A DNA stretch of 64,000 bases, from contig JAKVCS010000003.1 in assembly GCA_022448365.1 (NCBI GenBank), positions 496,001 through 560,000 on the forward strand, given 5' to 3'. Shown piece after piece: positions 18,539 through 31,422 of the stretch. The stretch is from Saccharospirillaceae bacterium (GTDB taxonomy: Bacteria; Pseudomonadota; Gammaproteobacteria; Pseudomonadales; Oceanobacteraceae). Each line of letters starts with the position of its first letter. The first letter of the stretch is position 1. The position numbers and the translations under genes are program-made. Below the pieces are notes generated by a model that worked only from the letters and a program-made list of their open reading frames with translations, had not been told where the DNA came from and searched no databases.

Positions 18539-19411
18539 TTACCAGCCGGTGACTTCTTTTAACGCATCACCGATTTGCGCTAAAGATCGTACGGTTTTAA
18601 CACCGGCATCTTCCAGGGCAGCAAACTTCTCATCTGCCGTGCCTTTACCACCTGAGATGATTGCACCCGCATGACCCATACGCTTGCCTTTCGGCGCAGT
18701 AACGCCGGCAATGTATGATACTACAGGCTTGGTGACATTCGCTTTGATGAAAGCTGCTGCTTCTTCTTCAGCAGTACCACCAATCTCACCAATCATAACG
18801 ATTGCTTCAGTTTGCGGATCGTTCTGGAACAGCTCCAGAATATCGATAAAGTTAGAACCCGGGATCGGGTCACCGCCGATGCCTACACACGTAGACTGGC
18901 CAAAACCATAATCGGTCGTTTGCTTAACCGCCTCGTACGTCAGAGTACCGGAACGGGAAACAATACCCACTTTGCCTGGCAGGTGAATATGACCAGGCAT
19001 GATACCGATCTTACATTCTCCCGGAGTAATGACACCCGGACAGTTAGGACCAATCAGACGAACACCCAGCTCATCACATTTCACTTTACATTCCAGCATA
19101 TCCAGAACCGGGATATGCTCAGTGATGCATACGATCAGCTTGATACCAGCATTCGCAGCCTCAAGGATAGAGTCTTTACAGAAAGGTGCAGGTACGTAGA
19201 TTACGGAAGCGTCTGCGCCAGTGGCTTCAACGGCTTCAGCAACGGTATTGAATACAGGTAAACCCAGGTGCTCGGTACCACCTTTGCCTGGCGTAACACC
19301 GCCAACCATTTGAGTACCGTATGCAATTGCTTGCTCAGAGTGGAAAGTACCCTGACCGCCAGTGAACCCCTGGCAAATAACTTTGGTGTTTTTATTGATT
19401 AAAACGGACAT
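18539..19411 (-). CDS. sucD: succinyl-CoA synthetase alpha subunit
   Basis: This is a 290-residue subunit that binds CoA and is phosphorylated on a histidine during succinyl-CoA to succinate conversion with ATP or GTP formation. The CoA-binding Rossmann motif is in [17 protein letters not shown], and the active-site region is [18 protein letters not shown] with the phospho-histidine. [17 protein letters not shown] and [11 protein letters not shown] are also conserved. It starts 2 bp after sucC and is the last gene of the TCA operon. Confidence 0.97.
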   Translation of the reverse strand: MSVLINKNTKVICQGFTGGQGTFHSEQAIAYGTQMVGGVTPGKGGTEHLGLPVFNTVAEAVEATGADASVIYVPAPFCKDSILEAANAGIKLIVCITEHIPVLDMLECKVKCDELGVRLIGPNCPGVITPGECKIGIMPGHIHLPGKVGIVSRSGTLTYEAVKQTTDYGFGQSTCVGIGGDPIPGSNFIDILELFQNDPQTEAIVMIGEIGGTAEEEAAAFIKANVTKPVVSYIAGVTAPKGKRMGHAGAIISGGKGTADEKFAALEDAGVKTVRSLAQIGDALKEVTGW

Positions 19412-19413
19412 TA

Positions 19414-20577
19414 TTAGTTCCCCGCTGCCTTAACTGCTTGCTCAGCAGCGTCAGTCAAACTTGTTGCTGCGATGATATCCAGACCAGATTCAGACAGAAC
19501 CTGCTTACCCAGATCAGCGTTAGTACCTTCCAGGCGAACTACCACAGGAACGTTCACACCGACTTCTTTAACCGCGCCGATAATACCTTCTGCGATCATG
19601 TCACAACGTACAATACCGCCGAAGATGTTCACCAGAACACACTTCACTTTTTCGTCAGACAGGATCAGTTTAAAGGCATGAGCAACACGCTCTTTGGTTG
19701 CACCGCCACCAACGTCCAGGAAGTTAGCCGGGAAACCGCCGTGCAGAGCAACGATATCCATCGTACCCATCGCCAGACCAGCACCGTTAACCATGCAGCC
19801 GATGTTGCCATCAAGCGCTACGTAGTTCAGGTCCCACTCAGCAGCTTCGGCTTCACGAGCATCTTCCTGAGAAGGATCGTTCATCGCTGCTACTTCTTTC
19901 TGACGGTACAGAGAGTTACCATCAACGCCCAGTTTAGCGTCCAGACAGTGCAGATCACCGTCTTCTTTGATCACCAGCGGGTTGATCTCGATCAGGGCCA
20001 AGTCTTTGTCCTGGAACAGTTGCGCCAGTCCCATGAAGATCTTGGTAAACTGCTTGACCTGATCACCGGTTAAACCCAGCTTGAAAGCCAGCTCACGCCC
20101 CTGATAAGGCTGCGCACCGGTCAATGGATCGATTTCAGCCTTGAGGATCTTCTCTGGCGTTTCTTCCGCAACTTTTTCAATCTCCACGCCACCTTCAGTC
20201 GATGCCATGAAAACTACGCGGCGCGTTGCACGATCAACAACCGCACCCAGATACAGCTCATCAGCGATATCAGTGAGGCTTTCTACCAGAATACGACTAA
20301 CAGGCTGGCCGTTTTCATCAGTCTGATAAGTAACCAGATTTTTGCCTAACCAGTTTTCCGCAAACGCCTTAATTTCTTCGCGTGAAGAAACCAGCTTAAC
20401 ACCGCCCGCTTTACCGCGGCCTCCGGCATGCACCTGGGCTTTAACAACCCATTTTTCCCCGCCGATCTCGTCAGCTGCCGCTACAGCTTCTTCCGCAGTC
20501 TTAGCTGCCACGCCTTTCGACACCGGCAAACCGTACTGCGCAAAAAGCTGTTTACCCTGATATTCGTGAAGGTTCAT
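19414..20577 (-). CDS. sucC: succinyl-CoA synthetase beta subunit
   Basis: This 387-residue ATP-grasp subunit provides nucleotide and succinate binding. It starts [20 protein letters not shown], and the grasp motif is [20 protein letters not shown]. The C-terminal domain has [18 protein letters not shown] and [18 protein letters not shown]. Length and motifs match the bacterial family. About 140 bp with a strong palindrome separate it from lpd; sucD follows after 2 bp. Confidence 0.97.
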   Translation of the reverse strand: MNLHEYQGKQLFAQYGLPVSKGVAAKTAEEAVAAADEIGGEKWVVKAQVHAGGRGKAGGVKLVSSREEIKAFAENWLGKNLVTYQTDENGQPVSRILVESLTDIADELYLGAVVDRATRRVVFMASTEGGVEIEKVAEETPEKILKAEIDPLTGAQPYQGRELAFKLGLTGDQVKQFTKIFMGLAQLFQDKDLALIEINPLVIKEDGDLHCLDAKLGVDGNSLYRQKEVAAMNDPSQEDAREAEAAEWDLNYVALDGNIGCMVNGAGLAMGTMDIVALHGGFPANFLDVGGGATKERVAHAFKLILSDEKVKCVLVNIFGGIVRCDMIAEGIIGAVKEVGVNVPVVVRLEGTNADLGKQVLSESGLDIIAATSLTDAAEQAVKAAGN

Positions 20578-20692
20578 CGCTTTCGTCCTGTTTTTATATA
20601 TGCCGGGGATTTCCCAGCAGCTACTGTTAACTGAATATCCGATTGTGTCGGTAATGCCTGCTTAAGCTCAGCGTCATTCAGCCATAAAGCAA

Positions 20693-20710
20693 GGCCCGGA
20701 ATTCCGGGCC
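20693..20710. other. perfect 18-bp palindrome between lpd and sucC
   Basis: GGCCCGGAATTCCGGGCC reads identically on both strands and folds as a 7-bp GC stem with an AATT loop. It lies 6 bp after the lpd stop, and in the leftward transcript TTGCTTTAT follows. It may act as a weak attenuator or mRNA processing/stability element setting sucCD levels relative to sucAB-lpd. Confidence 0.55.
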
Positions 20711-20716
20711 ATTACA

Positions 20717-22171
<1,455 letters not shown>

Positions 22172-22184
22172 TTAAACTATCCGA

Positions 22185-23411
22185 TTAAATGTCTAACAAC
22201 AGGCGAGCCGGATCTTCCAGCAATTCCTTGATGGTTACCAGAAATTGCACTGCTTCCTTACCGTCAATCATACGGTGGTCGTAGGACAGCGCCAGATACA
22301 TCATGGGTAGGATAACTACTTCACCATTAACCGCCATCGGACGTTCCTGAATCTTATGCATTCCCATAATGGCGGTTTGCGGTGGATTCAGAATCGGAGT
22401 CGACATCAGAGAGCCGAAGGTGCCCCCGTTTGAAATCGTGAAGGTACCCCCCTGCATTTCATCGATACCCAACTTACCGTCTCGGGCGCGTGCTCCGAAA
22501 TCAGCAATAGTACTCTCAACCTCCGCTAAGCCCATACCGTCAGTATCGCGTAAAATCGGAACTACCAGACCACGATCAGTAGAAACAGCAACGCCAATGT
22601 CCTGATAACCGTGGTAAACCATGTCGTTACCATCAATTGATGCGTTAACCGCAGGGAATCGCTTAAGCGCTTCCGTCGCGGCCTTCACAAAGAATGACAT
22701 AAAGCCCAGCTTCACATCATGTTTCTTGGCGAACTGATCTTTATACTTGTTGCGCAGCTCCATAATCGGCTTCATGTTAACTTCATTGTACGTTGTTAAC
22801 ATGGCAGCGTTTTGCTGGGCTTCAACCAGACGACGTGCAATTGTTGCGCGCAGACGCGTCATCGGTACACGTTTTTCCACTCGCTCACCGGCATCAAAGC
22901 TGACCGCACCCGCGTTAGCAGGTGCAGGTTTGGCTGCCGCAGGTGCAGGTGCTGGAGCAGTCGTTGGTGCTACAGCTGGCGCTGCTTTCAGGTGATTTTG
23001 TACGTCTTCTTTAGTAACACGGCCACCTTTGCCAGTGCCTTTAACGTCAGCCAGACTAATGCCTTTTTCGTCAGCCAGCTTGCGTGCTGCCGGACCGGCG
23101 ATTGCATCTTCATTGCCGTCATTGGTGCTTTCTTCAACCGCCTTTTCCGCAGTCGGGGCAGCCGCAGCGACGTCACCTTCAACAAATACCGCCAATACTT
23201 CATCACTCAGTACAACGTCACCCTCTTCTTTCATAATATTTTTAAGAGAGCCGGCAGCTGGCGCCAATACTTCCAAAACGACCTTATCGGTCTCAATATC
23301 CACAATTAATTCATCACGCTGGATCGCCTCGCCTGGCTTCTTATGCCAGGTCGCCACTGTGCCATCGGCTACAGATTCAGGAAAAGTGGGGGCCTTAATT
23401 TCGATGCTCAT
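22185..23411 (-). CDS. sucB: 2-oxoglutarate dehydrogenase E2 (dihydrolipoyl succinyltransferase)
   Basis: This is a 408-residue E2 core protein. It carries a lipoyl domain (residues 1-80; lipoyl lysine in [13 protein letters not shown]), an E1/E3-binding domain (about 110-145; [18 protein letters not shown]), then an alanine/proline-rich linker ([20 protein letters not shown]). The acyltransferase domain ends with [16 protein letters not shown], which holds the catalytic His. It has one lipoyl domain, as usual for SucB. It lies between sucA (26 bp) and lpd (25 bp). Confidence 0.97.
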   Translation of the reverse strand: MSIEIKAPTFPESVADGTVATWHKKPGEAIQRDELIVDIETDKVVLEVLAPAAGSLKNIMKEEGDVVLSDEVLAVFVEGDVAAAAPTAEKAVEESTNDGNEDAIAGPAARKLADEKGISLADVKGTGKGGRVTKEDVQNHLKAAPAVAPTTAPAPAPAAAKPAPANAGAVSFDAGERVEKRVPMTRLRATIARRLVEAQQNAAMLTTYNEVNMKPIMELRNKYKDQFAKKHDVKLGFMSFFVKAATEALKRFPAVNASIDGNDMVYHGYQDIGVAVSTDRGLVVPILRDTDGMGLAEVESTIADFGARARDGKLGIDEMQGGTFTISNGGTFGSLMSTPILNPPQTAIMGMHKIQERPMAVNGEVVILPMMYLALSYDHRMIDGKEAVQFLVTIKELLEDPARLLLDI

Positions 23412-23437
23412 TGATATTTTCCTTAGTGTTCCTGCGT

Positions 23438-26275
23438 TTAACCCTGAAGCCCTAATGCGTCACGGATCAATTGTTCTTGTTGCTCCAGGTGGAGCGCCAT
23501 ATAACCAGCAGCTGGTGAAGCCGAAGCGTCACGACCTGCATATTCGAGGTGTAATTTATTATCGATTGCCGCAACTGCGCGGCGCATGTGGTGCTGACTG
23601 CTGTACCAGGCTCCCATGTTCATAGGCTCTTCCTGTACCCAGTAAACTTCTTCCATCTGAGTGAACTTTTTCAGAACCTCGCCAAGATCATCGGCCGGGA
23701 ATGGGTACAGCTGTTCTATACGCACAATAGCGACATCTTCAATGCCTTCCGCCCGACGTCGTTCAAGCAAGTCGTAATAGACTTTACCGGAACACATCAC
23801 TACGCGACGCACTTTAGCCGGTTCCAGCTCATCGATCTCGTCCAGCACCGTCTGGAAGTGCCCTTCAGCCAGCTCTTCCAGCGTACTGGTAGCCAGCTTG
23901 TGACGTAATAGACTCTTCGGCGACATAACCACCAAAGGCTTACGCAGCGGGCGAATTACCTGGCGTCGCAACATGTGATAAACCTGCGCGGGTGTCGATG
24001 GTACGCAAATTTGAACATTGTGCTCAGCACACAGCTGCAGGTAGCGCTCCAAGCGAGCAGACGAATGCTCAGGGCCCTGCCCCTCATAACCGTGAGGGAG
24101 CAACATCGTCAAACCACATAAGCGACTCCATTTGTGCTCCCCTGAGGAGATAAACTGGTCAAATACCACCTGAGCTCCGTTAGCGAAGTCACCAAACTGT
24201 GCTTCCCAAATAACCAGTGCACCTGGAGTGGTTGTCGCGTAACCGTATTCAAATGCCAATACCGCTTCTTCCGACAAGGTAGAGTCATAAAGATCGAAAG
24301 CAGGTTGCTCATCTTTGAGGTTACGCAATGGAATGTAAGCTTCGCCATCTTTTTGGTTATGCAGCACAGCATGGCGGTGCGAGAAGGTACCACGACCAAC
24401 ATCCTGACCTGTCATACGAACCTGGTGCCCCTCATCCAACAGAGTGGCATAGGCCATAGTCTCTGCGAAGCCCCAGTTGATTGGCATAGCGCCCGCTGCC
24501 ATCTTACGTCGATCTTCGAGTATTTTGCTGACCTGACGCTGAACAGCAAAGCCGTCCGGCACTTCGAGTTGTTTATTGGCCAGTTCCTGCAGCCGCTTCA
24601 GATCAAACGAGGTGTCCGCTTTCGCAGTCCACTCGTGACCCAGGTATGGAGTCCAGTCAACAAAAAGTTCTTCATTGGGTTCCTTCACCAGACTTTTGGC
24701 AACATGCAGGCCACTGTCTAATGCATTACGGTATTCTTCCTCCAGGTCCTTCGATTGAGCCTGATCAAGAACACCTTCACCAATCAATTTGGTTGCGTAC
24801 AAATCGCGAGTGGTTTTTTGCGACTTGATGATCGAGTACATCAGTGGCTGGGTGCCAGACGGCTCATCGGCTTCGTTATGACCACGACGTCGATAACAAA
24901 CCAAATCAATCACGATGTCTTTTTTGAACTCATTGCGATAATCGACCGCCAACTGAGTCACAAACAATACCGCTTCAGGATCATCGCCATTGACGTGCAG
25001 AATAGGCGCCTCAACGATTTTGGCAACATCCGTACAATATTCAGTCGAACGGTTATCATCACGACGAGAGGTTGTGAACCCGACCTGATTATTAATCACG
25101 ATGTGTATCGTACCGCCGGTTTTGTATGCCCGTGTCTGAGATAGCTGGAAGGTCTCCATGACCACACCCTGACCGGCAAAAGCCGAGTCACCGTGAATAA
25201 GAACCGGAACCACCTTTTCTCCGGTTTCATCATCACGACGATCCTGACGCGCACGAACAGAACCTTCAACCACCGGAGAAACAATCTCCAGATGGGACGG
25301 GTTAAATGCCAGCGCCAGGTGAACCTCGCCACCCGAGGTCATCACATTCGAGGAAAAACCCTGGTGATACTTAACGTCGCCGTGTGATTCAAATTGCGCT
25401 TTGCCATCGAATTCATCAAACAGGTCGGAAGTTTTCTTACCAAGCGTGTTGATCAGAGTATTCAATCGTCCACGGTGCGCCATACCAATAACAATTTCTT
25501 TAGCACCGTAAGTACCAGAACGCTGAATCAGCTCGTCCATTAGAGGAATTAAACTTTCACCGCCTTCAAGACCAAAACGTTTAACGCCCGGATAACGCGA
25601 ACCAAGATATTTCTCCAGCCCCTCTCCCGCGGTCAGACGCTCAAGTAAGTGCAGCTTGACTTCATCGCCGAACTTAGGATGTGCGCGAACACTTTCCAGA
25701 CGCTGTTGAAACCAGCGTTGCTCCGCAGTATTTACGATGTGCATATATTCAGATCCAACCGTACCGCAGTAGGTTGCGTCTAATGCATCCACAATTTCTT
25801 GTAAACTGGATTCTTCTTGCCCGATAAATAATGAACCAGTCTGAAACGTTGTATCCATATCTGCCTGGGACAACCCGTGAAAAGACAGATCAAGATCAGG
25901 GACCACTTCGCGCTCCATTATGCCCAAAGGGTCTAATTTTGCGTGCTGGTGACCACGGCCACGATAAGCATTGATTAACTGGAGTACCTGAACCTGTTTG
26001 CGCTCAAAATCTGAACTGACTGCCGCCTGCGAAGTGGGGCGTGAACGGTTCTGGTTTTTTGATAAAAGAAGAAACTGTTCCCGAATGGGCTTGTGAGGAG
26101 TATCGACGGAAGTATTCTCGTCGACTCGTGGAAGCTGATCAAAATAGCTGCGCCACTCTTCTGGCACTTCATTGGGATCACGAAGATACGTCTCAAAGAG
26201 CTCTTCCACGTAAGCAACATTGCCACCTGCCAACTGCGAGGTGTTCCAAAGTTGCTCCATTGTCTGCTCGTGCAT
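23438..26275 (-). CDS. sucA: 2-oxoglutarate dehydrogenase E1
   Basis: This is a 945-residue thiamine-diphosphate enzyme that decarboxylates 2-oxoglutarate and succinylates the E2 lipoyl group. The N-terminal E2-binding segment has [20 protein letters not shown]. The ThDP/substrate site shows [29 protein letters not shown] and [11 protein letters not shown]. The transketolase-like C-terminal half includes [18 protein letters not shown] and [20 protein letters not shown]. The length equals the family norm. It is followed closely by sucB. Confidence 0.97.
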   Translation of the reverse strand: MHEQTMEQLWNTSQLAGGNVAYVEELFETYLRDPNEVPEEWRSYFDQLPRVDENTSVDTPHKPIREQFLLLSKNQNRSRPTSQAAVSSDFERKQVQVLQLINAYRGRGHQHAKLDPLGIMEREVVPDLDLSFHGLSQADMDTTFQTGSLFIGQEESSLQEIVDALDATYCGTVGSEYMHIVNTAEQRWFQQRLESVRAHPKFGDEVKLHLLERLTAGEGLEKYLGSRYPGVKRFGLEGGESLIPLMDELIQRSGTYGAKEIVIGMAHRGRLNTLINTLGKKTSDLFDEFDGKAQFESHGDVKYHQGFSSNVMTSGGEVHLALAFNPSHLEIVSPVVEGSVRARQDRRDDETGEKVVPVLIHGDSAFAGQGVVMETFQLSQTRAYKTGGTIHIVINNQVGFTTSRRDDNRSTEYCTDVAKIVEAPILHVNGDDPEAVLFVTQLAVDYRNEFKKDIVIDLVCYRRRGHNEADEPSGTQPLMYSIIKSQKTTRDLYATKLIGEGVLDQAQSKDLEEEYRNALDSGLHVAKSLVKEPNEELFVDWTPYLGHEWTAKADTSFDLKRLQELANKQLEVPDGFAVQRQVSKILEDRRKMAAGAMPINWGFAETMAYATLLDEGHQVRMTGQDVGRGTFSHRHAVLHNQKDGEAYIPLRNLKDEQPAFDLYDSTLSEEAVLAFEYGYATTTPGALVIWEAQFGDFANGAQVVFDQFISSGEHKWSRLCGLTMLLPHGYEGQGPEHSSARLERYLQLCAEHNVQICVPSTPAQVYHMLRRQVIRPLRKPLVVMSPKSLLRHKLATSTLEELAEGHFQTVLDEIDELEPAKVRRVVMCSGKVYYDLLERRRAEGIEDVAIVRIEQLYPFPADDLGEVLKKFTQMEEVYWVQEEPMNMGAWYSSQHHMRRAVAAIDNKLHLEYAGRDASASPAAGYMALHLEQQEQLIRDALGLQG

Positions 26276-26393
26276 GTTGTACGACCACCCTGTTTTTATT
26301 TAATACGAGGGGTTCATCTACAGAGTGCACGCACCGACATTACGCTTTAGGGGCAAATGGAGGGCCAACCGGGTATGGTTGAGAAGCCTCTGA

Positions 26394-26517
26394 GTTGAAT
26401 CGGGGATTCCCCGTTCCCTCAACTAACGATATAGCTTAGTTAAAAATAGCGCTTTTTGGGCGCCATTTTTGAAAAAATGTTAACGTAAGCGAGCTGTATG
26501 TCCAGCTCAACTTACGT
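26394..26517 (-). other. hairpin-rich segment between sdhB and sucA
   Basis: In the 274-bp sdhB-sucA gap the leftward transcript meets ACGTAAG/CTTACGT (26483-26489 / 26511-26517) with an inner GAGCTG/CAGCTC stem (26491-26496 / 26503-26508), then a T6 stretch five bases on. Further on is CGGGG/CCCCG (26401-26405 / 26409-26413) nested in GTTGA/TCAAC. The first looks like a partial terminator after sdhB. The segment may set how much transcription passes from sdh to suc, or hold an internal suc promoter. No gene is visible. Confidence 0.5.
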
Positions 26518-26549
26518 CTAATACCACATGGTCGGTCTGTGGTAATGCC

Positions 26550-27260
26550 TTACAGCTGCTGGCTCAGCAGCATATTACGGATGTGACCAATAGCCCTGGT
26601 AGGGTTCAGACCTTTCGGGCATACATTGACACAATTCATGATCCCACGGCAACGAAAAACGCTGAATGGATCACTCAATCCTGCCAATCGCTCCTCGGTT
26701 TTAGTATCGCGACTGTCCGCCAGGAAACGATAAGCCTGCAATAAGCCAGAAGGACCAATGAATTTATCCGGATTCCACCAGAAAGAAGGACAAGCGGTAG
26801 AGCAACATGCACACAGAATACACTCGTACAGGCCGTCCAGCTTCTCACGCTCTTCTGGAGACTGAAGCCGTTCAATAGCAGGAGCTGGTTTATCATTCTG
26901 AAGGAATGGCTGAACCTTCTCGAACTGCTGATAGAACATGCTCATGTCGATGACCATGTCACGAATAACCGGCAGACCAGGCAGAGGACGCAGCACCAGC
27001 TTATCCATCTTACCTTTGGTCGCTTCGGAGATCGGAGTGATACATGCCAGGCCATTTTTGCCGTTGATGCTCATACCATCAGAACCACACACACCTTCAC
27101 GACAAGAACGACGGTAGGCAACAGTTGGATCCTGCTCTTTCACCAAAGCCAACACATCCAGAATCATTACGTCTTTATTACCAGGAACAGTAATATCGTA
27201 ATCCTGCATGTATGGCGCTTCATCTTTTTCTGGATTGTAGCGATAAATACTAACTAACAC
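26550..27260 (-). CDS. sdhB: succinate dehydrogenase iron-sulfur subunit
   Basis: This 236-residue subunit carries electrons from the flavoprotein to quinone. A ferredoxin-like domain has CREGVCGSDGMSINGKNGLAC (2Fe-2S), and the C-terminal domain has CILCACCSTACPSFWW and CRGIMNCVNVCPKGLNP for the 4Fe-4S and 3Fe-4S clusters. All ligand cysteines are present. It follows sdhA by 14 bp. Confidence 0.97.
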   Translation of the reverse strand: MLVSIYRYNPEKDEAPYMQDYDITVPGNKDVMILDVLALVKEQDPTVAYRRSCREGVCGSDGMSINGKNGLACITPISEATKGKMDKLVLRPLPGLPVIRDMVIDMSMFYQQFEKVQPFLQNDKPAPAIERLQSPEEREKLDGLYECILCACCSTACPSFWWNPDKFIGPSGLLQAYRFLADSRDTKTEERLAGLSDPFSVFRCRGIMNCVNVCPKGLNPTRAIGHIRNMLLSQQL

Positions 27261-27274
27261 GGTTCTACTCCCTA

Positions 27275-29047
27275 TTAATAAGTACGGACTTTCGGTGGGA
27301 ATGCGGCAACTGTCTTAGGAGCAAAGTTGACGTCACGTTTACCGATTGTCTTGGTTTCAGGGAAATACAGAGAGTGGCATAACCAGTTCTCATCATCACG
27401 CTCGGTAAAGTCATTACGGGCGTGAGCGCCACGGGACTCCTTACGAGTCAGGGCTGCTACAGCAGTTGCATAAGCTGTTTCGAACAGATTATCCAGCTCC
27501 AGAGCTTCGATACGAGCCGTGTTAAACGGTCCACTCTTATCATCAAGAGCAGTATTTTTAACTCGCTCACCGATCTCATTGAGCATTTCCAAGCCTTTCT
27601 CCATGCTGTCGCCTTCGCGGAATACGCCGAAGTACAGCTGCATGGTTTTTTGCAAATCAGCACGAACCTGCGCTACTTTCTCACCGGAAGAAGCATTGTT
27701 CAGACGATCCAGACGAGCCATGGCACGCTCAATGTCTTCGTCAGTCGGGTCGACAAAATCGAAACCTTCAGCGAAACTCTGCTCAACTTGCAGACCCACA
27801 GCACGACCAAAGACCACCAGGTCAAGCAGCGAGTTACCACCCAAACGGTTTGCACCGTGCACCGATACACAAGCGATTTCACCTGCGGCATAAAGGCCTT
27901 CAATAACAACGTCGTTGCCATTTTCGTCCTGAGTAAGAGCCTGACCACCAATATTCGTCGGAACACCACCCATCATGTAGTGACACGTCGGAACAACAGG
28001 AATAGGCACTTTAACCGGATCTGCCTGTGCAAAGGTGCGAGACAGCTCAAGAATACCTGGCAATTTAGCATTCAGGGTTTCTTCGCCGAGGTGGTCCAAC
28101 TTCAGGAATACATGGTCTGCATCTTCGCCACAGCCACGACCTTCGAGAATCTCCAGAACCATGGAACGGGCAACAACGTCTCGACCAGCAAGATCTTTCG
28201 CGTTTGGCGCATAACGCTCCATGAAGCGTTCGCCGTCTTTGTTGATCAGGTAGCCACCCTCACCACGACAACCTTCAGTTACCAATACACCGGCACCGGC
28301 AATACCGGTTGGGTGGAATTGCCACATTTCCATGTCCTGCATTGGCACACCAGCACGCAACGCCATACCAACACCGTCACCAGTGTTAATAAGTGCGTTA
28401 GTAGTAGACTGATAAATCCGACCAGCACCGCCGGTAGCAAGAACAGTTGCCTTAGCTTTAATGTATACAGTTTCACCCGATTCAAGATCGATCGCGATGA
28501 CACCAGCAACCTGACCCTTAGCGTTTTTCACTAAGTCTACGGCGTACCATTCGTTGAGGAACGTAGTACCACCTTTCAAGTTACCCTGATATAAGGCGTG
28601 AAGCAGAGCGTGACCCGTTCGGTCAGCAGCAGCGCAGGTACGGGCAGCCTGAGTTGGATTATCAGGACCCTTAGACTGACCACCGAAAGGACGCTGATAA
28701 ATACGACCGTTCTCGAAACGAGAGAAAGGCAAACCCATGTGTTCCAGTTCAAATACAGCCTGTGGGCCTACAGAACACATATACTCAATCGCGTCCTGGT
28801 CCCCGATGTAGTCAGAACCTTTTACCGTGTCGTACATATGCCAACGCCAATCATCATTTGGGTCAGCAGAAGCGATTGCGCAAGTGATACCACCTTGCGC
28901 TGATACCGTGTGAGAACGGGTTGGGAAAACCTTTGTCACACAGGCAGTCTTAATGCCAGCTTCAGTTAACTGCAGTGCAGCACGCATGCCTGCACCACCA
29001 CCACCGATTACGATGGCATCGAAGGACATAGTCTTAATTTTTGACAT
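27275..29047 (-). CDS. sdhA: succinate dehydrogenase flavoprotein subunit
   Basis: This is a 590-residue catalytic subunit of complex II that oxidises succinate to fumarate. FAD motif: [20 protein letters not shown]. The covalent FAD-His motif is [12 protein letters not shown]. Active-site segments are [21 protein letters not shown] and [23 protein letters not shown], and the C-terminus has [19 protein letters not shown]. Length and motifs are standard. sdhD lies 4 bp upstream and sdhB 14 bp downstream. Confidence 0.97.
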   Translation of the reverse strand: MSKIKTMSFDAIVIGGGGAGMRAALQLTEAGIKTACVTKVFPTRSHTVSAQGGITCAIASADPNDDWRWHMYDTVKGSDYIGDQDAIEYMCSVGPQAVFELEHMGLPFSRFENGRIYQRPFGGQSKGPDNPTQAARTCAAADRTGHALLHALYQGNLKGGTTFLNEWYAVDLVKNAKGQVAGVIAIDLESGETVYIKAKATVLATGGAGRIYQSTTNALINTGDGVGMALRAGVPMQDMEMWQFHPTGIAGAGVLVTEGCRGEGGYLINKDGERFMERYAPNAKDLAGRDVVARSMVLEILEGRGCGEDADHVFLKLDHLGEETLNAKLPGILELSRTFAQADPVKVPIPVVPTCHYMMGGVPTNIGGQALTQDENGNDVVIEGLYAAGEIACVSVHGANRLGGNSLLDLVVFGRAVGLQVEQSFAEGFDFVDPTDEDIERAMARLDRLNNASSGEKVAQVRADLQKTMQLYFGVFREGDSMEKGLEMLNEIGERVKNTALDDKSGPFNTARIEALELDNLFETAYATAVAALTRKESRGAHARNDFTERDDENWLCHSLYFPETKTIGKRDVNFAPKTVAAFPPKVRTY

Positions 29048-29050
29048 GAC

Positions 29051-29398
29051 TTACACACCCCAAAGAATGTCGATACCCCAAACCAGGTACACAAACAACG
29101 CGCTTGCACACACCAGCTGGAAAGCAAAACGAATACCGGCTGCTTTCAGGTAATCAGTTGAAACAGTCCACATACCTACCCAGGCGTGGCCACACAGAGA
29201 AATCAGAGCTGCGAGCGAGAAAACCTTCATCCAGGTTTGTGCGAACAGACCTTCCCACTGTGCAAACTGTAAGTCAGGCGAAGCAATTAAAAAGCCCAGC
29301 AAAAACAGAGTATAAAGGGCCAGTGCGACAGCAGTTAATCGCTGCACCACCCAATCGTACAGACCACTGCGGCCTAAGTTAGTGACACTTGCTACCAT
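29051..29398 (-). CDS. sdhD: succinate dehydrogenase membrane anchor subunit
   Basis: This 115-residue protein has three transmembrane helices (about residues 16-36, 54-74 and 86-110). The motif LYDWVVQRLTAVALALY is typical of SdhD, and SLCGHAWVGMWTVSTDYLK supplies the heme-ligand His in the second helix. The ATG at 29398 overlaps the sdhC stop by 7 bp; an earlier TTG is possible but unnecessary. Translational coupling with sdhC is likely. Confidence 0.94.
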   Translation of the reverse strand: MVASVTNLGRSGLYDWVVQRLTAVALALYTLFLLGFLIASPDLQFAQWEGLFAQTWMKVFSLAALISLCGHAWVGMWTVSTDYLKAAGIRFAFQLVCASALFVYLVWGIDILWGV

Positions 29399-29766
29399 AC
29401 CCAAACTCCCGCAAGAACGATTACGATCAATCCAGCTACCAAAGTAATCATGGCACCAGTACGACCGCCTTCTTTGGTTTCACCAATTCCCATATCCATC
29501 AACAGGTGCTTGACACCTGCTACCAAGTGGTAGCCCAATGCGGACACAATGCCCCAGGCGATGAATTTAACCAGACCATTATCGAAGCCAGCTTTTAGTT
29601 CAGCGAAGCTTTCAGCAGATTCCAATGAAGCACCCAGCGCAGTCAGCATAAATGCTACGGCAACAAAAAGGATGACTCCCGAAATACGATGCAGGATAGA
29701 GGCTTTGGCAGGAAGTGGGAGCTCAATAGTGGTCAGATCTAGATTTGTAGGTCTATTGCTATTCAC
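29392..29766 (-). CDS. sdhC: succinate dehydrogenase cytochrome b556 subunit
   Basis: This is a 124-residue protein with three transmembrane helices. The N-terminus NSNRPTNLDLTTIELPLPAKASILHRISGVIL is the quinone-site region (HRISG), and SALGYHLVAGVKHLLMDMG holds the heme-ligand His. The start codon is GTG at 29766, with no in-frame ATG nearby that would keep the conserved N-terminus. It is the first gene of sdhCDAB-sucAB-lpd-sucCD. Confidence 0.95.
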   Translation of the reverse strand: MNSNRPTNLDLTTIELPLPAKASILHRISGVILFVAVAFMLTALGASLESAESFAELKAGFDNGLVKFIAWGIVSALGYHLVAGVKHLLMDMGIGETKEGGRTGAMITLVAGLIVIVLAGVWVW

Positions 29767-29790
29767 GGCTCTTCTACACTCTCATTTTGG

Positions 29791-29832
29791 CTTAAGCTCA
29801 GGACGGCATCCCGGCATAAACACAGGCTTAAG
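29791..29832 (-). other. inverted repeat in the sdhC 5' leader
   Basis: CTTAAGC (29791-29797) and GCTTAAG (29826-29832) form a 7-bp stem enclosing GGCATCCCGGCATAA, in the leader between the predicted promoter and the GTG start. It could be a regulatory leader structure; there is no direct evidence. Confidence 0.3.
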
Positions 29833-29884
29833 AAATACAACCCGAACACTGTACAAGTTCTGTATAAGTTTCAGGTTGGGACAA

Positions 29885-29913
29885 ATTATAGTCTCGCCCC
29901 ACCCGATTTACAA
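29885..29913 (-). promoter_or_regulatory. sigma-70 promoter of sdhC
   Basis: Read leftward, TTGTAA (29913-29908) is followed after 17 bp by a perfect TATAAT (29890-29885). Transcription would start near 29878, leaving a leader of about 110 nt before the sdhC GTG. Confidence 0.6.
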
Positions 29914-29968
29914 ACCCGGACGACTCATTAGGTGCGACAAACCGCCTCGGTAATAATACTCAGCGATG

Positions 29969-29983
29969 GTATAGCAACTATAC
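29969..29983. promoter_or_regulatory. GTATAG/CTATAC inverted repeat between the sdhC and gltA promoters
   Basis: GTATAG (29969-29974) and CTATAC (29978-29983) form a perfect 6-bp repeat with a 3-bp spacer, between the two divergent promoters. It could be an operator controlling both. Confidence 0.3.
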
Positions 29984-30021
29984 TGGAGCGCTCTTGGAGT
30001 AGTAGCGCGACCGCTGGGTAA

Positions 30022-30049
30022 TTGACAAACCAAGTTCAGAACCTATAGT
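30022..30049 (+). promoter_or_regulatory. sigma-70 promoter of gltA
   Basis: A perfect -35 TTGACA (30022-30027), a 16-bp spacer and TATAGT (30044-30049) lie 74 bp before the gltA ATG. Initiation would be near 30056. Confidence 0.7.
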
Positions 30050-30122
30050 TGTGCCCTTTATTTTGAGGTCACGCCTGATTCCCTTGGAAAAAGGCTAAAA
30101 TTTGAACAAGCAGGAGGCCAGC

Positions 30123-31403
30123 ATGGCTGACAAAAAAGCAACATTGAAAGTTGATGGCATTGAGGAAAACCTAGAACTGCCGGTATATGAAGGCACACTG
30201 GGACCTGATGTCGTTGACGTTCGTAGTCTGACTGGCAAAGGCCTGTTCACCTATGACCCAGGTTTCGTATCTACCGCTGCCACCGAGTCTAAAATCACGT
30301 TTATCGATGGCGGCAAAGGTGTTCTGCTGCATCGCGGCTATCCAATTGATCAATTGGCAGAAAAGTCCGATTATTTGGAAACCTGCTACCTGCTACTCCA
30401 CGGAGAACTGCCTAGCGCAGAAGAAAAAGAAGTTTTTGTTAGCACCATTAAGAACCACACCATGGTTCATGAGCAACTCAGCCACTTCTTTAATGGCTTC
30501 CGTCGCGATGCCCACCCAATGGCGATCATGTGCGGCGTTGTTGGTGCACTTTCTGCCTTCTATCACGATTCAACCGATATCTCGAACGAATCACACCGCA
30601 TGATCTCGGCTCACCGCCTGATCGCTAAAATGCCAACGTTGGCGGCAATGGTTTACAAGTACAGCATTGGCCAGCCGTTCATGTTCCCGCGTAATGACCT
30701 GAGCTACTCAGAGAACTTCTTGCACATGATGTTCAATACCCCATGTGAAGATAAAGAAGTGAGCCCTGTACTGGCGAAAGCAATGGATCGCATCTTCCTG
30801 CTGCACGCCGACCATGAGCAAAACGCGTCTACTTCGACGGTACGCCTGGCCGGCTCTACGGGTGCAAATCCATTCGCTTGTATCGCTTCTGGTATCGCTG
30901 CACTTTGGGGCCCAGCTCACGGCGGTGCCAACGAAGCAGTACTTAACATGCTTAACGAAATAGGCGATGAGTCCAACATCGATAAATTTATCGAAAAAGC
31001 TAAAGACAAGAACGATCCGTTCCGTCTGATGGGTTTTGGTCACCGCGTATACAAGAACTTCGATCCACGCGCTAAAGTTATGAAACAAACGTGTGACGAA
31101 GTACTGGCTGAGCTGGGTATGGAGAACGATCCTCTGCTGAAGATCGCTATGAAGCTTGAGAAAATTGCTACCGAAGATGAGTACTTCGTCAAACGTGGCC
31201 TGTACCCGAACGTAGACTTCTATTCCGGTATTATTCTGAAAGCGATTGGCATCCCAACCGAGATGTTTACTGTTATCTTTGCAACGGGCCGAACACCTGG
31301 CTGGATAGCACACTGGAACGAAATGATCAGCAGCGATTACCGCATCGGTCGCCCACGCCAGCTTTACACTGGCCACCAGAAGCGTGACTACCCGGAAAAG
31401 TAA
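30123..31403 (+). CDS. gltA: citrate synthase (type II, hexameric)
   Basis: This 426-residue enzyme condenses acetyl-CoA with oxaloacetate. Family segments include the N-terminal [66 protein letters not shown] (substrate His), [12 protein letters not shown] and [16 protein letters not shown] (catalytic His and Arg), and the C-terminal [14 protein letters not shown]. The ATG at 30123 has AGGAGG at 30112-30117, so the upstream TTG is not used. It is divergent from sdhC and ends in a terminator. Confidence 0.97.
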   Translation: MADKKATLKVDGIEENLELPVYEGTLGPDVVDVRSLTGKGLFTYDPGFVSTAATESKITFIDGGKGVLLHRGYPIDQLAEKSDYLETCYLLLHGELPSAEEKEVFVSTIKNHTMVHEQLSHFFNGFRRDAHPMAIMCGVVGALSAFYHDSTDISNESHRMISAHRLIAKMPTLAAMVYKYSIGQPFMFPRNDLSYSENFLHMMFNTPCEDKEVSPVLAKAMDRIFLLHADHEQNASTSTVRLAGSTGANPFACIASGIAALWGPAHGGANEAVLNMLNEIGDESNIDKFIEKAKDKNDPFRLMGFGHRVYKNFDPRAKVMKQTCDEVLAELGMENDPLLKIAMKLEKIATEDEYFVKRGLYPNVDFYSGIILKAIGIPTEMFTVIFATGRTPGWIAHWNEMISSDYRIGRPRQLYTGHQKRDYPEK

Positions 31404-31422
31404 GAAAGCTTCATCTTTTCTG

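Noticed and set aside
27422-28534. A 370-codon open frame opposite sdhA
   Set aside because: Antisense to sdhA, which has complete FAD and active-site motifs. The opposite frame has no conserved pattern.
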